Part shown: piece after piece, positions 1 to 11,421 of the stretch
Layout: each line of letters opens with the position of its first letter
How positions within the stretch are numbered: the first letter of the stretch is position 1
Assembly: GCA_963682175.1 (NCBI GenBank)
Contig: OY821789.1
Coordinates: 9,486,001 to 9,550,000 of the forward strand
Direction: 5' to 3'
Source: Triglochin maritima
Lineage: Eukaryota > Streptophyta > Magnoliopsida > Alismatales > Juncaginaceae
Length of the DNA stretch: 64,000 nt
Program-made: the position numbers and the translations under genes
Notes under the pieces: model-generated
The model's database searches: none
What the model was told of the DNA's origin: nothing
The model's input: only the letters and a program-made list of their open reading frames with translations

Positions 1-88
1 CATAGAAATTGTTGAAAATATGAAAACGATCTTGTATGTTGTATTCATTTTTTTAAAATATATACATACATAGGGACACGAAATCCTA
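1..88. repeat. Dispersed repeat end (copy 1)
   Basis: This stretch is clearly similar to 54531-54616: both run from a CATAnAAATT start through an AT-rich stretch to the shared TAGGGACACGAAATCCTA. It ends inside or at the edge of a repeat. The 54.6-kb copy ends CCTACA, as an LTR end would, while this one reads CCTATA. Its nature beyond that is not visible. Confidence 0.6.
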
Positions 89-283
89 TAGTCACACGCT
101 TGTAGAATCCATCGTAATTCTATACAGCGTAAAACATGTATTTGGTTGCATAAATTGACGATGTATGGTTTATTGTAAGGGTAATGTCGACATGTTGGTA
201 GTTGTTGTTGTGGAGATGAATTTGGTTTTATAAAACTCCAACTAGGGAAAGTAAACAGTTTGGTTTTATAAATCTGAATTGAT
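89..283. other. Unassigned AT-rich spacer
   Basis: I see no gene, repeat or structural signal in this short spacer between the repeat end at 1-88 and the PMD-element terminus at 284. Confidence 0.5.
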
Positions 284-600
284 ATTCGTCGTCGGAAAAC
301 TACTTAAATTGCACATGCGAATTACCATTTTGTCATTCTCTCATTTCTACTTATATATCTCTTCATTTCACTTTCCTACTACCACTCTCTCTTCATCTTC
401 CTCTCATAATCATTAAGAAGAATGTCTCGAAGGCCAGGAAAGGAGTCAGTGGACATCCAAGTGTACTCGAATATGGTAAAATATCACATTTAAATTAAAT
501 TTTACAAAAAAATACAATAAAAATTGGGGTGGGCGTCCGCGAGAGCCGCCCACCCCAACAGACGAGCGCCCGAGTATGCCGCCGCAGTCCACCGTGTGGC
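284..600 (+). mobile_element. 5' end fragment of a PMD-gene transposon
   Basis: The ATTCGTCG... terminus at 284 and the next about 190 bases match the reverse complement of the right end of the element at 54910-59117. At 422-475 lies an 18-codon first exon (MSRRPGKESVDIQVYSNM) ending at a GT donor. It is homologous in sequence, length and splice position to the first exon at 58929-58982. The homology continues into the intron, where a 12-bp-stem hairpin lies at 524-558. The rest of the element is missing, so this is a truncated copy. Confidence 0.7.
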
Positions 601-959
601 CGCACGATAAAAAAATGGGGGGAAATTGCATTCCCCCTGAAACACCCTATAAAGATCCCCCCTAAACCCCTCTACTCTCCTCACAACTCTCATTCTCTCA
701 CAACTCTCATTTTCTTATTTTCTCACAACTCTCAAGTCTTAAGCTCTCAATCTCTCCTATTCTCCTTCTTCCAAGTGCTCAAGCTTCACATTCCGGAGTT
801 TTGGTTGAAAGAAAGACAAATTTGGTGATCGTGGTGCAGGTTTTGGAAGCAAAATTTTGCCAAATCTCGATTCCACCGCAACCTCCTTTCGTCTTCCCTC
901 TTCCAAGTGCACTTTTTTCAACTCTCTTTTAGTGTAATATTTAATTTAAGTTTAGTGTA
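601..959 (+). other. Promoter-like CT-rich stretch without a gene
   Basis: A TATAAAG box at 648-654 is followed by repeated CTCTCACAACTCTCAT-like leader sequence at about 675-760. This is the look of a plant 5' leader, but no convincing coding exon follows before the hAT remains. It may be the promoter of a lost transposon gene; that is inference. Confidence 0.35.
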
Positions 960-2199
960 TAATGGCATATAGATGACCTAGTGGTAATGGACCATAACAA
1001 GATCAAGATCACATCACAAGGCAACTGGATCGTTAGAAGAATAGTGAAGAATTGTTTGGTTGAGAAATTGTGAGGCGGCAACGAAACACAAAGATCCTTA
1101 CTAATTGATGGTCTGATTATGGAAGCAAGGTCAGTAGCGGGAACCGGTCTTTTAAGTAGTTGGCCCTTAAAATGTTGGGTCTCACTTTTCAGCATCCGAA
1201 TGTGAGAGAAATTGTAGTGTGTTTGAGAAAATATACACAAAAACAAGGAAATGGTTATAAACGAATATGTGAAGTTAGATTTATGAAGTCATCATATCAG
1301 TGATCTTTTGGAACAACGTCACCAACGCTCTAAAGGCAAGCAAACATGTTAGTGACTGTTCTTAGAATGGTGGATGGTAACCAGAAGCCAATAATGAGTT
1401 ACTTGTACGATGCAATGGAGAAGGTGAAGTACCAGATCAAGGACAACTACAAATTCATACCCAAATTATACCAACTTGTTATTGATACAAGAACAATGAA
1501 GGAATGTTTGATCAAGACATTGTGATATGACAACGAAGCAGAAAGATCCATACTAATTGATGGTTTGATTATGGAAACGATGTTAGTTGGGGGAACGACT
1601 CTTTTAAGGAAGTGAGACTTAAAGTTTTGGGTCCCATTTAAAGGATGTGAGAGAAATTGGACTGTGTTTGAGTAAATACACAAAAAATGAGGAATTGTAT
1701 TAATCCAAAAAGGTTGAACAATCTGGTCTATGTCAACTACAACCAAAGGTTGAGACAGAGGTTCATGGAGAGGAAGGACAAACCATGTTACTACTACCCT
1801 ATCAGCATAGCTCATGACTTGATGGAAGATCATCTTTGGTTGGTGGAAATAAATGATTTAGTCTTCGCAGGAGATGCCTTGACATGGATGGATGTCGAAT
1901 AGGCTACTTTGGGTCCATCATGTGGCCAACCACGTCGTGCAGCAGCACCCACCTGTAGGATTCTACAAACTGTTGTGGAAGACTTCAACTTCAGAAAGCA
2001 CCACGGGTCATCCACTTCGAAAGTGGTTCTGGTTCGAGATATAAATGAGGAATTCGTGGGTACAAACGATGAAGAAACCGATGAAGATGAGACCTCTCAT
2101 GAGAACCTCGATGACTCAGAAGATTCCGACAACATAGATGATGTCCTAACTAACTCTGACGCCCTTCAGTGGATTAAGGATCAAACAGTTCTGTTGTAG
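960..2199 (+). pseudogene. Decayed, internally duplicated hAT transposase C-terminus
   Basis: Two successive copies of one hAT transposase C-terminal region can be followed. The first, about 1000-1260, contains the degenerate signature CERNCSVFEKIYTK. The second, about 1480-1740, contains GCERNWTVFE, then KRLNNLVYVNYNQRLRQR at 1711-1764, which is the usual hAT dimerisation-region motif of plant transposases. A reading frame from 1909 to 2199 supplies the acidic tail. Stops and frameshifts interrupt both copies and no N-terminal BED or catalytic region is visible. It is a non-functional remnant. Confidence 0.7.
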
Positions 2200-4380
2200 A
2201 CGTCGGTCACAACTACTGTCTACTATTGTCCTATATGGCATACATACCTTAGCAACTACTTGTGTTAGACTGTTAATGTTTTTATTCGGTGTACTACGTG
2301 TAAGACTCTAAGGCTTAGTTTGTGTGCAACTCCCAAATGACAGTTTCTGATGGAAAGTTAGCTTCTGGAAATGTGGATGCAGGAGCAGCTTCTTCTTCAG
2401 GATTGAGAGTTGTTTGGATAAGCAACAGATTTTTGGTAGTGGGTGATGTTTTGTCAAAGTAAATTCCTAAATTGCCCTCAGACTTTGAATAAATAAAAAT
2501 TCATTTTAAATATTTTTTCAATTTTTTTCTTCTGAAAATATGTTTTTTATTTGTTTATATATATTTTTTTAAATGAACACATAATTGATCTCCAAATGAT
2601 GTGAGGGTAAATTGGTCCAAACAAAACCAGAATTTTGAAGGAGCTGGAGACGCTCGTCCACCCCAGCTTCTCCTTCCAAGCATAAATCCGGATGGCGTTT
2701 GGATGCCCACTGGAAGACTGCTACAACTTTCGGGGTGGAGGAACGAGATTTGGTGACATCCAAACGGGGTCTAAGTTACCTTATTTCCTTATACTAGTTG
2801 AACGTTATTTAATGAAAATATACCTAGTGGTTTGGTGGGAAGACGAGACTTCCACTGAGGCAATGTCATCGAGGAGCTGGATGTTTTGTTGAAATAAATC
2901 ACCTTAGGTATTTTACATATATTGTTCATTATCTCCTTGAGGTTTCTCATAATTTTTTTCCTGATTTCCCCATTTTGTTTTCATTTTTTTGATATTTTTC
3001 TCATTTAAAATTATAATATTTTTTACAGTTGTGCAGCTGCATATGCGACCACACAGTTGAGTATGCGGCCCTGGCACACTTGGTCACACAGGGCACATAC
3101 TCAGTACCTAAACCATGATTTATATCTAACAATCTTTTAAACGTCTTATGAATTGTTTTTAGTATTGAGAGTTGAAAAGCAATTAGTTCGGCAAAGAGTT
3201 GTTGGATCGCTTCTGGGAAATTGAATGATTGTGTTATTTTGAAGAAAAAATCCTGTTGACTTCCATTTGTTGGTTAGGTCTTTGAACAGATGTGGACTTC
3301 CATTTGTTGGTTAGGTCTTTGAAGAAAAAATCCGGTTGACTTCCATTTTGGTGGTGTTTTGAGTTTTTGTTTTGGTCAAAGAATAGTTGGTTTGGCAATT
3401 AATTGGTTGATGGTTAGGTCTTTGAACAGATAAAGATTGTGTATTTGTGTTTTCCTCCTTTTATGATTCTTTATACATTTGACATGATTTGGGTTTTCCA
3501 GGCCAGAAGTTGAATTTGTGGTTGGTTGGTTTGTTTGGTTGTTGATATTTGGGGTTTGTCACGAGTATGTAAGTAATTCATTTGGACAGTTGGTTTGTTA
3601 GGATTGAATATTTGGTTTGGGCAGCAATTGATCGTGTTGTAAGTATAATCTTTATTGTTTCTTGGGGTTGGTCTTAAGGAGCTGATGTGTTTCCTTTTGG
3701 TGATTCAATTGTTGGCAGTATAGGGTTTTTATATATGGTAGTTGTTGGTAAGACGATTAAGGTGACTTATTGTTCGTGATTTAGTTCTCGATTGTGGTTG
3801 AAGTGTCTTAATTTGATTATCAGCTTGGTGCTGAAGTTTTTTCGAGAAATAGTAACCTTTTATACATTGTTGTACTTATAAGACGTTTAAAAGTTTGTTA
3901 AATGGTAATTACAGTAATTAGCTACATTCACAAAATTACTGTTAGTTTTGCAGAGACGAGTCATTGCTCTAAGATTTGAGTTTGATGCCATTCTATTGTT
4001 GAACGATTTTTTATGGAAACTGAGTTGTATAACTGATATGATAATGAGTTTTATTACTGATTTTTGTTTATTATGAGTTTAACTGCCAATCTTTGATTTG
4101 ATTATCGGTTCCGTACATCTTAACGTCATTTGTCTATACTCTACTGTGTGCTTAATTACATATTTAGACTGCATTGCATTCCATATAGCCTTTTAAATAT
4201 CAAGTATAAGGCACTCATTTTTCGAGCCTTTTGCGGTGGCAACTGAACATGACATGTGAATTTGGCTGTGTAACTTGTTATGTTGTCCCTTTGGTAATGT
4301 CTGGGTTCTTATGAGTAAATTATTTAGGTTGGACCGTCAGAATTGGATTCTGATCAACATTGTTTGTTGTTGTGATGCAG
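2200..4380. other. Non-coding stretch; short direct repeat, no gene
   Basis: No supported coding exon is seen. A direct repeat is present: a segment containing TTCCATTTGTTGGTTAGGTC occurs at about 3260 and again at about 3298, with flanking GAAGAAAAAATCC also repeated. The stretch next to 4381 behaves like intron sequence of the E2 pseudogene (T-rich, ending GATGCAG). The expected upstream E2 exons were not found. 2560-2770 may be a small MITE, but no terminal repeats could be confirmed. Confidence 0.4.
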
Positions 4381-4653
4381 TGATGGGGGGTATTTCAATG
4401 CCTTCATGAGTTTTTCCAGATATTTATCCTTGCAGTCCACCTTCAGTTAGATTCATTTCGAAAATGTGGCACCCAAATGGTACTCTTTAAACATGATACA
4501 CTTTTGGTTGTAATGGTCTAAACTCTAAATCTTGTTGAGACTTGAGAGTTTGACACCGATTTCTTAATATTTGTGGACTTGGTGTATCCCGATGGCCTTG
4601 TTTGCATATCAATTCTACATGCACCTGGAGATTATCCGAATGGATATTATGAG

Positions 4654-6837
4654 TGTTAGAACCCAAACCGTGATTAGAGGGTTAAACCCGGATTAGGTGG
4701 GGTTGATGTGAGAGGGTATGGGAGGTAAGGGAGGTATGGGCTAGGAGTGTAGGGGATGGTGGGGAGTGTTGCCTTGGGTTGGGTTTTGTTTTAAAAGCAA
4801 AAACCTTCTCTCCTCCATTCTTCTTCTCCAACTCTTCTTCCTCACTCACCTTGGTTCTCACTCTTCCTCTTTTCGGCTGCACCAGAGGAGGCGTCACCGG
4901 CAACGGAGGAAGGTGCGCGTGCGGGAGAGGCGCGGCGCGTGATCGAGGTCTACCGGAGGCGAGGCGTAGGAGCTCCGGCACTGTCGACTTCATGCGGGTA
5001 AAAGGTATGCCGCTCATTAGTGTGATTTTGTTGCTCACCCTTGTGGAAGGGTGTTGTTGGTCGGTCGGGGGAGGTCGAGGACCTCTCCGGCGACGCGTTC
5101 TTCGTAAATCCTCGGCTGGCGCGAGGTTGAAGACGACCAACGGTCGACCGGGTCCTTCGGGCGGTCGACCGTTTTAGCACTGTTTGCCCGACTTTAACCT
5201 TCACCGGTCGAACGATGCCTTGGGGCGGTCGACCGGTAGTGCATTATTGCTGGTGAGTTGGGATTTTCTACCTGTTATCGGTCGACCGGTCCTTGTTGTG
5301 TTCGACCGGAACTTAAGTGTACCTGTTAGTATTGCATGTTTGTTCGACCGATTTATATTGCGTTCGACCGATTGCATGTTTGTTCGACCGGTAGTATGTT
5401 TACGTTCGACCGTTTGATGACGTAGAATACTAGGTTGACCCTGTCTGTTTTCGGTCGACCGAGACCCTGAGTCGGTCGACCGATAGAGTGGAATTTAATG
5501 TTGACCAGACTCCGGATTTTTGACCTCGTTCGGTCGACCGGTTTTAGACCCTTGTTCGACCGTTGGGGGTTCTGTTTTGAGCGCAGCGGTAGACCGTTTT
5601 AGGAGTACGGTCGACCGATTCCTTCCTGGAACCGGTCGACCGAATCACCTCTTCTGGTCGACCGTTTGGGCCCAGGACAGAATTCCTGGTTCCCCTTTTG
5701 AACGCCAACTTTGTCCACGGAAACCCGTGTCCTCGCCTTGTGCGTGAGCCGGGAGGTGACGGTGGGCGCGTGATGCGTGCCTGCCCAGGGACCGCCGTTG
5801 GGAAGAGTGTGGGTGTTCGGGACGCGTCACCTCCATGTATGGACCGTGACTTTTGAGATGATTGTTGGCACTTTGTAGTATAGCAGGCCTGAGGGATCGC
5901 GGATCCCAGTGTTGATGTTGTGCGGGCACGCAACTGGCGTTGGGTGAGGTGACTACCGGCCCTTGGGGCTACGGAGGTCGCTGCCCTGCTTTTATAGCGG
6001 CGCGGTTGGTGTTCGCGGCTCGAGGAGCCCGATGACCTGGCAGACTTCGGTCTGGACCGTCCGATGCTGTGCCAGACGTTGTGATGGACCACCGATGCTG
6101 TGCCGGTGATGCCGCCGAGGTTGTGCCGGCGATGATGATTGTTGGGCCGAGGCTGTGCCGGCTTGTTGTTTTCCTCGGTTGGGCACCTACCGAGATGATG
6201 TTGTTATACCTTCCGGGCGACGGCCCCGTTGGTCCCTGTGGCCCCGACCACTGAGATTTACAGATCTGTTTCTATCGGCGCGTAGACGTGACAGAGGCTC
6301 CCTGCCGAACCCTTGTGTAGTGTAGCTGCGTGTGGGGGGTGCGATGTCGCGGGCTACTAGACTGCATGTGCCTGCAGTAGGTCTCTTCGGGAGACCCGAT
6401 GATTGATTGTCGGACTGATGTCCTGTTTTACCCTTCGGGGGAACTGTTTTCCATATCTGTTGATGCCATGACATGCTACTAGTATGATAGGTTCATTATG
6501 TGATGCATGCATATAGGTGAGTTGGTATACGGGGTTTCCTTCTGGAAACTCAGGCATTGTTGTTGCATCTTTTTCAGGATCGCAGTAGGTCCGGTGGGTG
6601 GTGACCGAGGACGGAGCGCTTTGGAGTCGGATCCTCTTCGGCATTTGCGAGATCGTACGACTACTTGTATTTTCATTTCTTTCATCTGGATTGTAGTTGT
6701 ACACCTTTTGTAAACTCCATGTATTTTGGGTGCACCCGGATTTCTATATTTATATATTAGTGACGTTCCCGCCTTGAGTTGTCAGTTTTATTCGTTATTT
6801 CGAAATTTTAAATCTTCCGCTGTTTCGGGACGTTACA
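4654..6837 (+). repeat. 5' LTR of the Tekay-type element
   Basis: The LTR runs from TG at 4654 to CA at 6837 and is 2,184 bp, the same length as its partner at 11422-13605. It carries the palindrome array at 5141-5664 and a weak TATA-like TTTATAG at 5991-5997. Confidence 0.95.
5141..5664. promoter_or_regulatory. Paired-palindrome array in the Tekay 5' LTR
   Basis: Exact CGGTCGACCG occurs at 5141, 5162, 5226, 5279, 5452, 5473, 5531, 5608 and 5633. One- or two-mismatch sites lie at 5205, 5299, 5341, 5361, 5381, 5403, 5553, 5586 and 5655. Grouped by nearest neighbour they form nine pairs with start-to-start distances of 21, 21, 20, 20, 22, 21, 22, 22 and 22 bp. Degenerate members mostly keep the TCGACCG half. 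Confidence 0.85.
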
Positions 6838-6840
6838 ACT

Positions 6841-6852
6841 TGGTATCAGAGC
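6841..6852 (+). other. Primer-binding site, tRNA-iMet
   Basis: TGGTATCAGAGC begins three bases after the 5' LTR and is complementary to the 3' end of initiator tRNA-Met, the usual primer for this lineage. Confidence 0.95.
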
Positions 6853-6969
6853 GGTCGATTCCTGTGTCTTCGTCTAAAGAACCACCCTTAGAAGTAGTGC
6901 TAGAGGCATGCATTAATTTCGTGGCTCATGCATGCATTGTTGCTTATCTGTTGATTGTTGTGGTGACAG

Positions 6970-9900
6970 ATGGCACCTAGGCGCGTGAGGAGTTCTCCAC
7001 GCGATCGTGATCCCAGTGACGACACTTCAGGTGCTCAGTGGGACAGGCTGGGCGAGTTTCTGGAGCGTCAGGCTGCTCAGAGCGCTCAGAGCGGGGTGGG
7101 AGCTGAGCACGATCGGTTCATGCGTCAGCACCCGCCGACTTTTGATGGCAGGAGGGCCCCAGAGGTTGCAGAGGACTGGGTCTTCCGGATGGAGAAGATC
7201 TTCCGCGCTATTGGTGTAGTACCTGAGAGGATGGTGGAGCTGGCCACCTACGTGTTCGATGGCGAGGCCGCCAACTGGTGGAGATCTACGTCCACAGTGT
7301 TGTTTGATGATCGTGTGGACGTGAGCTGGGAGGAGTTCTTGGAGGTGTTTCATGAGCAGTACTTCCCCCAGCATGTCAGGGATCAGAAGAGGGAGGAGTT
7401 CATGTCGCTAGAGCAGAAGGACATGACACTGACGAGCTACATCAGCAGGTTCAACGCTTTGGAGCGTTACTGCCCAGAGATTTGTGTGACCCCAGAGCAG
7501 CGGGCGAGGAAGTTCGTGAAGGGACTGAGGCAGCCGCTTCGTTCTCGGGTGATCAACAGTATGCCGCGGACCCTTGCAGATGCGGTGAAGCATGCTACGA
7601 TCATAGAGCAGGACCAGAGGGAGTGTATTCAGGAGGCGCGGAAGGCGCCAGTGAGCACCGGCAGCAGAGTAGCTGGTCGTGGAGCAGGGAACCCGGGCAA
7701 GAGGCCCAGGTTTGATGGAGGAGGAGCACGTCAGTCTGGAGCGTGCACTTACTGCGGGAGGTTCCATCCAGGACAGGAGTGTCCCCGTCGGACTGGAGCT
7801 TGTATGGGATGCGGTCAGATGGGACATTTTGTCCGTGATTGTCCTCAGAGGCAGGGTGAGCCGAGCAGGAGGCCGGGACCACCAGCAGTAGGCAGAGGCG
7901 GAGGCAGCCGATCAGTTGTTGCACCGGGCCAGAGCAGGAGGACCGGGCGAGTCTTCACTATCCAGGCTGAGGAGGCGAGGGACTCCAACACCGTCGTGGA
8001 AGATACGCTTTCAGTTTCTGGTTCAGTAGCGCGTGTGTTGTTTGATTGCGGCGCCACTCACTCCTTCATTTCGGAGAAGTTTGCTGGCGAGTTGGGTCGG
8101 ACCCCTGTGCTGCTGACTGATGTTTTGGAGGTCAGCACGCCCATGGGTGAGGTGGGCACTGTGGGGAGCTTTTTCCCCGGCACCACAGTTGCTTCGGGAG
8201 ACCACGATTTTCCGGCAGATCTGGTCTTGTTACCGATGGTGGACTTCGACGTCATACTGGGGATGGACTGGCTGTCCCGGTACGACGTGCGGGTCTTTTG
8301 CCGTGAGAAGAAGATCCTGATTCCGATGGAGGGTTTGCCAGATGTTCTGATCAGAGGTGCGAGGAGCAGAGGGGGTCGTCTGATTGTGTCTGCAGTTAGG
8401 GCACAGAGACTGATACAGCAGGGATGCAGAGCGTTTGTGGCCACGCTGGTAGTTCCTGATCGTGAGACGAGGAGACTGGAGGACATAGAGATTGTGCAGG
8501 AGTTTCCGGATGTGTTTCCAGCGGAGATTCCAGCGTTACCGCCGCACCGAGAGATCGAGTTCGGCATCGAGCTGGTAGCGGGTACGACACCTCAGTCGAA
8601 GGCACCGTATCGTATGGCACCTGCAGAGTTGACAGAGCTGAAGAAGCAATTGCAGGAGTTGATGGAGTCCGGGTTCATTCGACCGAGTGTTTCTCCATGG
8701 GGAGTGCCTGTGCTCTTCGTGAAGAAGAAGGATGGGTCGTTGCGGATGTGCATCGACTACAGGATGCTGAATAAGGTTACCGTTCGGAATCGGTATCCTT
8801 TGCCCAGGATTGATGATTTGTTTGATCAGTTGCAGACGGCGAGAGTGTTCTCGAAGATCGATCTGCGTTCGGGTTATCATCAGTTGCGGATCAGGGAGGC
8901 AGATGTTCAGAAGACAGCCTTCAGGACGCGGTACGGCCACTACGAGTTCTTGGTGATGCCATTTGGACTGACGAATGCGCCTGCAGCATTCATGGATCTG
9001 ATGAATAGGACCTTCCAGCCGTACCTCGACAGATTTGTCGTTGTATTCGTATACGACATTTTGATATACTCGCCTGACAGGGAGCAGCATCGAGAGCACC
9101 TGAGGATTGTGCTTGGCATCTTGAGGGATCAGCAGCTATATGCCAAGTACACGAAGTGCGAGTTTTGGTTGGATCAGGTGGCTTTTCTGGGGCATATTGT
9201 GTCAGCAGATGGGATTTCAGTGGATCCGGCGAAGGTCGAGGCAGTGACTCAGTGGAGAGCCCCGACGAGCGTGACGGAGATCAGGAGTTTCGTAGGTCTG
9301 GCAGGGTATTACAGACGGTTTATCCAGGATTTCTCCAGACTTGCATCGCCGCTGACAGCATTGACGCAGAAAGGCGTCAAGTTCGTTTGGTCCCAGAAGT
9401 GCGAGGACAGCTTTCAGGAGCTGAAGAGGCGATTGACGACAGCACCTATTCTGACGCTACCGAGTGGCAGTGGAGGCTACGTGATTTACAGCGATGCATC
9501 CGGGATAGGCTTGGGTTGTGTCCTGATGCAGCATGGGAAGGTGGTCGCGTACGCTTCGAGGCAGCTGAAGGTGCACGAGAAGAACTACCCGACTCACGAT
9601 CTGGAGTTAGCAGCAGTAGTTCATGCGTTGAAGACCTGGCGGCACTATCTGTATGGCGAGCAGTTCGAGGTCTTCACCGATCATCAGAGTCTGAAGTACT
9701 TGTTCTCGCAGAAGGAGCTGAATATGAGGCAGCGCAGATGGCTCGAGTTCATTAAGGACTACGACTTCACCATTTCCTATCATCCGGGGAAGGCGAATTC
9801 GGTTGCAGATGCGCTGAGCAGGAAGGTGGAGGTTTCAGTTGCGAGTCTGTGCATCCAGGAGTGGAGGCTACTCGAGGCCTTGTCAGAGTGGAGACCGTTC

Positions 9901-11388
9901 ACAGAGGGTACAGAGGGAGCAGTGATTGCTGGGCTTCGGGTGGAGCCGCAGACTGTCTCACGGTTAGTTCAGGCTCAGCAGGGGGATGAGGAGTTAGCTG
10001 GTCTGCTACAGTTGGCTTCCAGAGATGGATCAGATTTCAGTGTGGGGGTTGATGGTGGTCTGAGGTTCAGGAGTCGGATTTGGGTGCCGAAGGTTGATGG
10101 GCTGAGAGATGACATCATGGAGGAGGCACACAGAGCCAGATACACCATTCACCCGGGGAGCACGAAGATGTATAAGGACCTGCAGCGGAACTTCTGGTGG
10201 AAGGGCATGAAGAAGGATATTGCAGAGTTTGTGGAGCGATGCTTGGTCTGCCAGCAGGTGAAGATTGAGCATCAGAGGCCAGCAGGACCGATGCAGTGTA
10301 TTGAGCTTCCTGAGTGGAAGTGGGAGCACGTGACGATGGATTTTGTCACGGGATTGCCGAAGACGAGGAGATTCCACGACGCGATTTGGGTGATAGTCGA
10401 TCGACTGACCAAGTCGGCGCATTTCTTAGCGATCAGGACCACGTTGCCTTTGGAGGGTCTGGCTAAGTTGTACGTGGAGGAGATAGTCAGGTTACATGGA
10501 GTGCCAGTGAGCATCATCTCCGATCGAGATCCTCGTTTCACTTCCAGATTTTGGGGGAGTCTGCAGCAGGCTTTGGGGACGCGTCTGAGATTCAGTACAG
10601 CGTTTCATCCGCAGACCGATGGTCAGTCAGAGAGGACGATACAGACCTTGGAGGATATGCTGAGAGCATGCACACTGGACTGGGCAGGGCACTGGGATGA
10701 GCACCTGCCGCTGATAGAGTTCGCCTACAACAACAGCTACCACTCGAGTATTGGGATGGCGCCGTACGAGGCGCTGTACGGGAGACCTTGCAGATCACCG
10801 GTATGCTGGAGTGATGTGGGCGAGAGGCAGTTAGTGGGGCCAGAGATTGTGCAGATGTACTCAGAGAAGGTTGATGTGATCAGGAGGAGACTGGCCACAG
10901 CACAGAGCAGGCAGAAGAGTTATGCTGATCGACGCAGACGTGAGTTGAGTTTCGAGGTAGGCGACCATGTGTTTCTGAAGATTTCCCCAGCCAGAGGTGT
11001 GATGAGGTTTGGGAAGAAGGGGAAGCTCAGTCCGAGGTATGTTGGACCGTTTGAGATCCTCGACCGGGTTGGAGAGGTTGCCTACCGGATTGCGTTGCCG
11101 CCGCAGTTTTCAGGTCTGCACAATGTCTTCCATGTGTCTATGCTGAGGAAGTATGTGGCAGATCCGTCGCACGTTATTGAGATAGCAGTGCCAGAGATTC
11201 AGCAGGACTTGTCGCTCGAGGAGAGGCCGGTCGAGATTGTTGATCGCATGGATCACCAGCTCAGGAGGAGGACCATTCCGATGGTGAAGGTCAGGTGGCA
11301 GCATCACAGCGAGCGCGAGGCCACGTGGGAGATTGAGGAGGATGTCAGAAGGCAGTATCCAGAGCTTTTCGGTGAGTGTTTGCTTTGA
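6970..11388 (+). CDS. Gag-Pol polyprotein, Tekay-type chromovirus
   Basis: One uninterrupted frame of 1,472 residues, starting at the ATG 117 bases after the primer site. In order: gag (about 50-215); a CX2CX4HX4C zinc knuckle beginning at Cys278; aspartic protease with DCGATHS at 359; reverse transcriptase (about 560-740); RNase H with YSDAS near 842; integrase with an HHCC finger near 1060-1100 and a D1124, D1185, E1221 triad (35 residues between the last two); and a chromodomain-like tail (about 1415-1465). It would copy element RNA and integrate it, with the tail expected to target chromatin. The RT box reads [10 protein letters not shown], where this family has an Asp-Asp pair. Tyr695 (TAC) replaces the first Asp, which should abolish polymerisation. 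Confidence 0.95.
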   Translation: MAPRRVRSSPRDRDPSDDTSGAQWDRLGEFLERQAAQSAQSGVGAEHDRFMRQHPPTFDGRRAPEVAEDWVFRMEKIFRAIGVVPERMVELATYVFDGEAANWWRSTSTVLFDDRVDVSWEEFLEVFHEQYFPQHVRDQKREEFMSLEQKDMTLTSYISRFNALERYCPEICVTPEQRARKFVKGLRQPLRSRVINSMPRTLADAVKHATIIEQDQRECIQEARKAPVSTGSRVAGRGAGNPGKRPRFDGGGARQSGACTYCGRFHPGQECPRRTGACMGCGQMGHFVRDCPQRQGEPSRRPGPPAVGRGGGSRSVVAPGQSRRTGRVFTIQAEEARDSNTVVEDTLSVSGSVARVLFDCGATHSFISEKFAGELGRTPVLLTDVLEVSTPMGEVGTVGSFFPGTTVASGDHDFPADLVLLPMVDFDVILGMDWLSRYDVRVFCREKKILIPMEGLPDVLIRGARSRGGRLIVSAVRAQRLIQQGCRAFVATLVVPDRETRRLEDIEIVQEFPDVFPAEIPALPPHREIEFGIELVAGTTPQSKAPYRMAPAELTELKKQLQELMESGFIRPSVSPWGVPVLFVKKKDGSLRMCIDYRMLNKVTVRNRYPLPRIDDLFDQLQTARVFSKIDLRSGYHQLRIREADVQKTAFRTRYGHYEFLVMPFGLTNAPAAFMDLMNRTFQPYLDRFVVVFVYDILIYSPDREQHREHLRIVLGILRDQQLYAKYTKCEFWLDQVAFLGHIVSADGISVDPAKVEAVTQWRAPTSVTEIRSFVGLAGYYRRFIQDFSRLASPLTALTQKGVKFVWSQKCEDSFQELKRRLTTAPILTLPSGSGGYVIYSDASGIGLGCVLMQHGKVVAYASRQLKVHEKNYPTHDLELAAVVHALKTWRHYLYGEQFEVFTDHQSLKYLFSQKELNMRQRRWLEFIKDYDFTISYHPGKANSVADALSRKVEVSVASLCIQEWRLLEALSEWRPFTEGTEGAVIAGLRVEPQTVSRLVQAQQGDEELAGLLQLASRDGSDFSVGVDGGLRFRSRIWVPKVDGLRDDIMEEAHRARYTIHPGSTKMYKDLQRNFWWKGMKKDIAEFVERCLVCQQVKIEHQRPAGPMQCIELPEWKWEHVTMDFVTGLPKTRRFHDAIWVIVDRLTKSAHFLAIRTTLPLEGLAKLYVEEIVRLHGVPVSIISDRDPRFTSRFWGSLQQALGTRLRFSTAFHPQTDGQSERTIQTLEDMLRACTLDWAGHWDEHLPLIEFAYNNSYHSSIGMAPYEALYGRPCRSPVCWSDVGERQLVGPEIVQMYSEKVDVIRRRLATAQSRQKSYADRRRRELSFEVGDHVFLKISPARGVMRFGKKGKLSPRYVGPFEILDRVGEVAYRIALPPQFSGLHNVFHVSMLRKYVADPSHVIEIAVPEIQQDLSLEERPVEIVDRMDHQLRRRTIPMVKVRWQHHSEREATWEIEEDVRRQYPELFGECLL

Positions 11389-11407
11389 TTTCGGGACGAA
11401 ATCCTTT

Positions 11408-11421
11408 TAAGTTGGGTGGAT
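11408..11421 (+). other. Polypurine tract of the Tekay-type element
   Basis: The purine-rich bases ending GTTGGGTGGAT directly abut the 3' LTR start at 11422. This is the expected place for plus-strand priming. Confidence 0.7.

Noticed and set aside
5141..5664. Regularly repeated short motif resembling a CRISPR array
   Set aside because: Repeats are 10-bp palindromes in LTRs of a plant retrotransposon, with unequal gaps and no cas genes or leader.
4682..5747. Open frames inside the Tekay LTR, repeated at 11450-12515
   Set aside because: They lie in the LTR, overlap on both strands, have low-complexity Arg/Ser/Pro content caused by the palindromes, and match no family.
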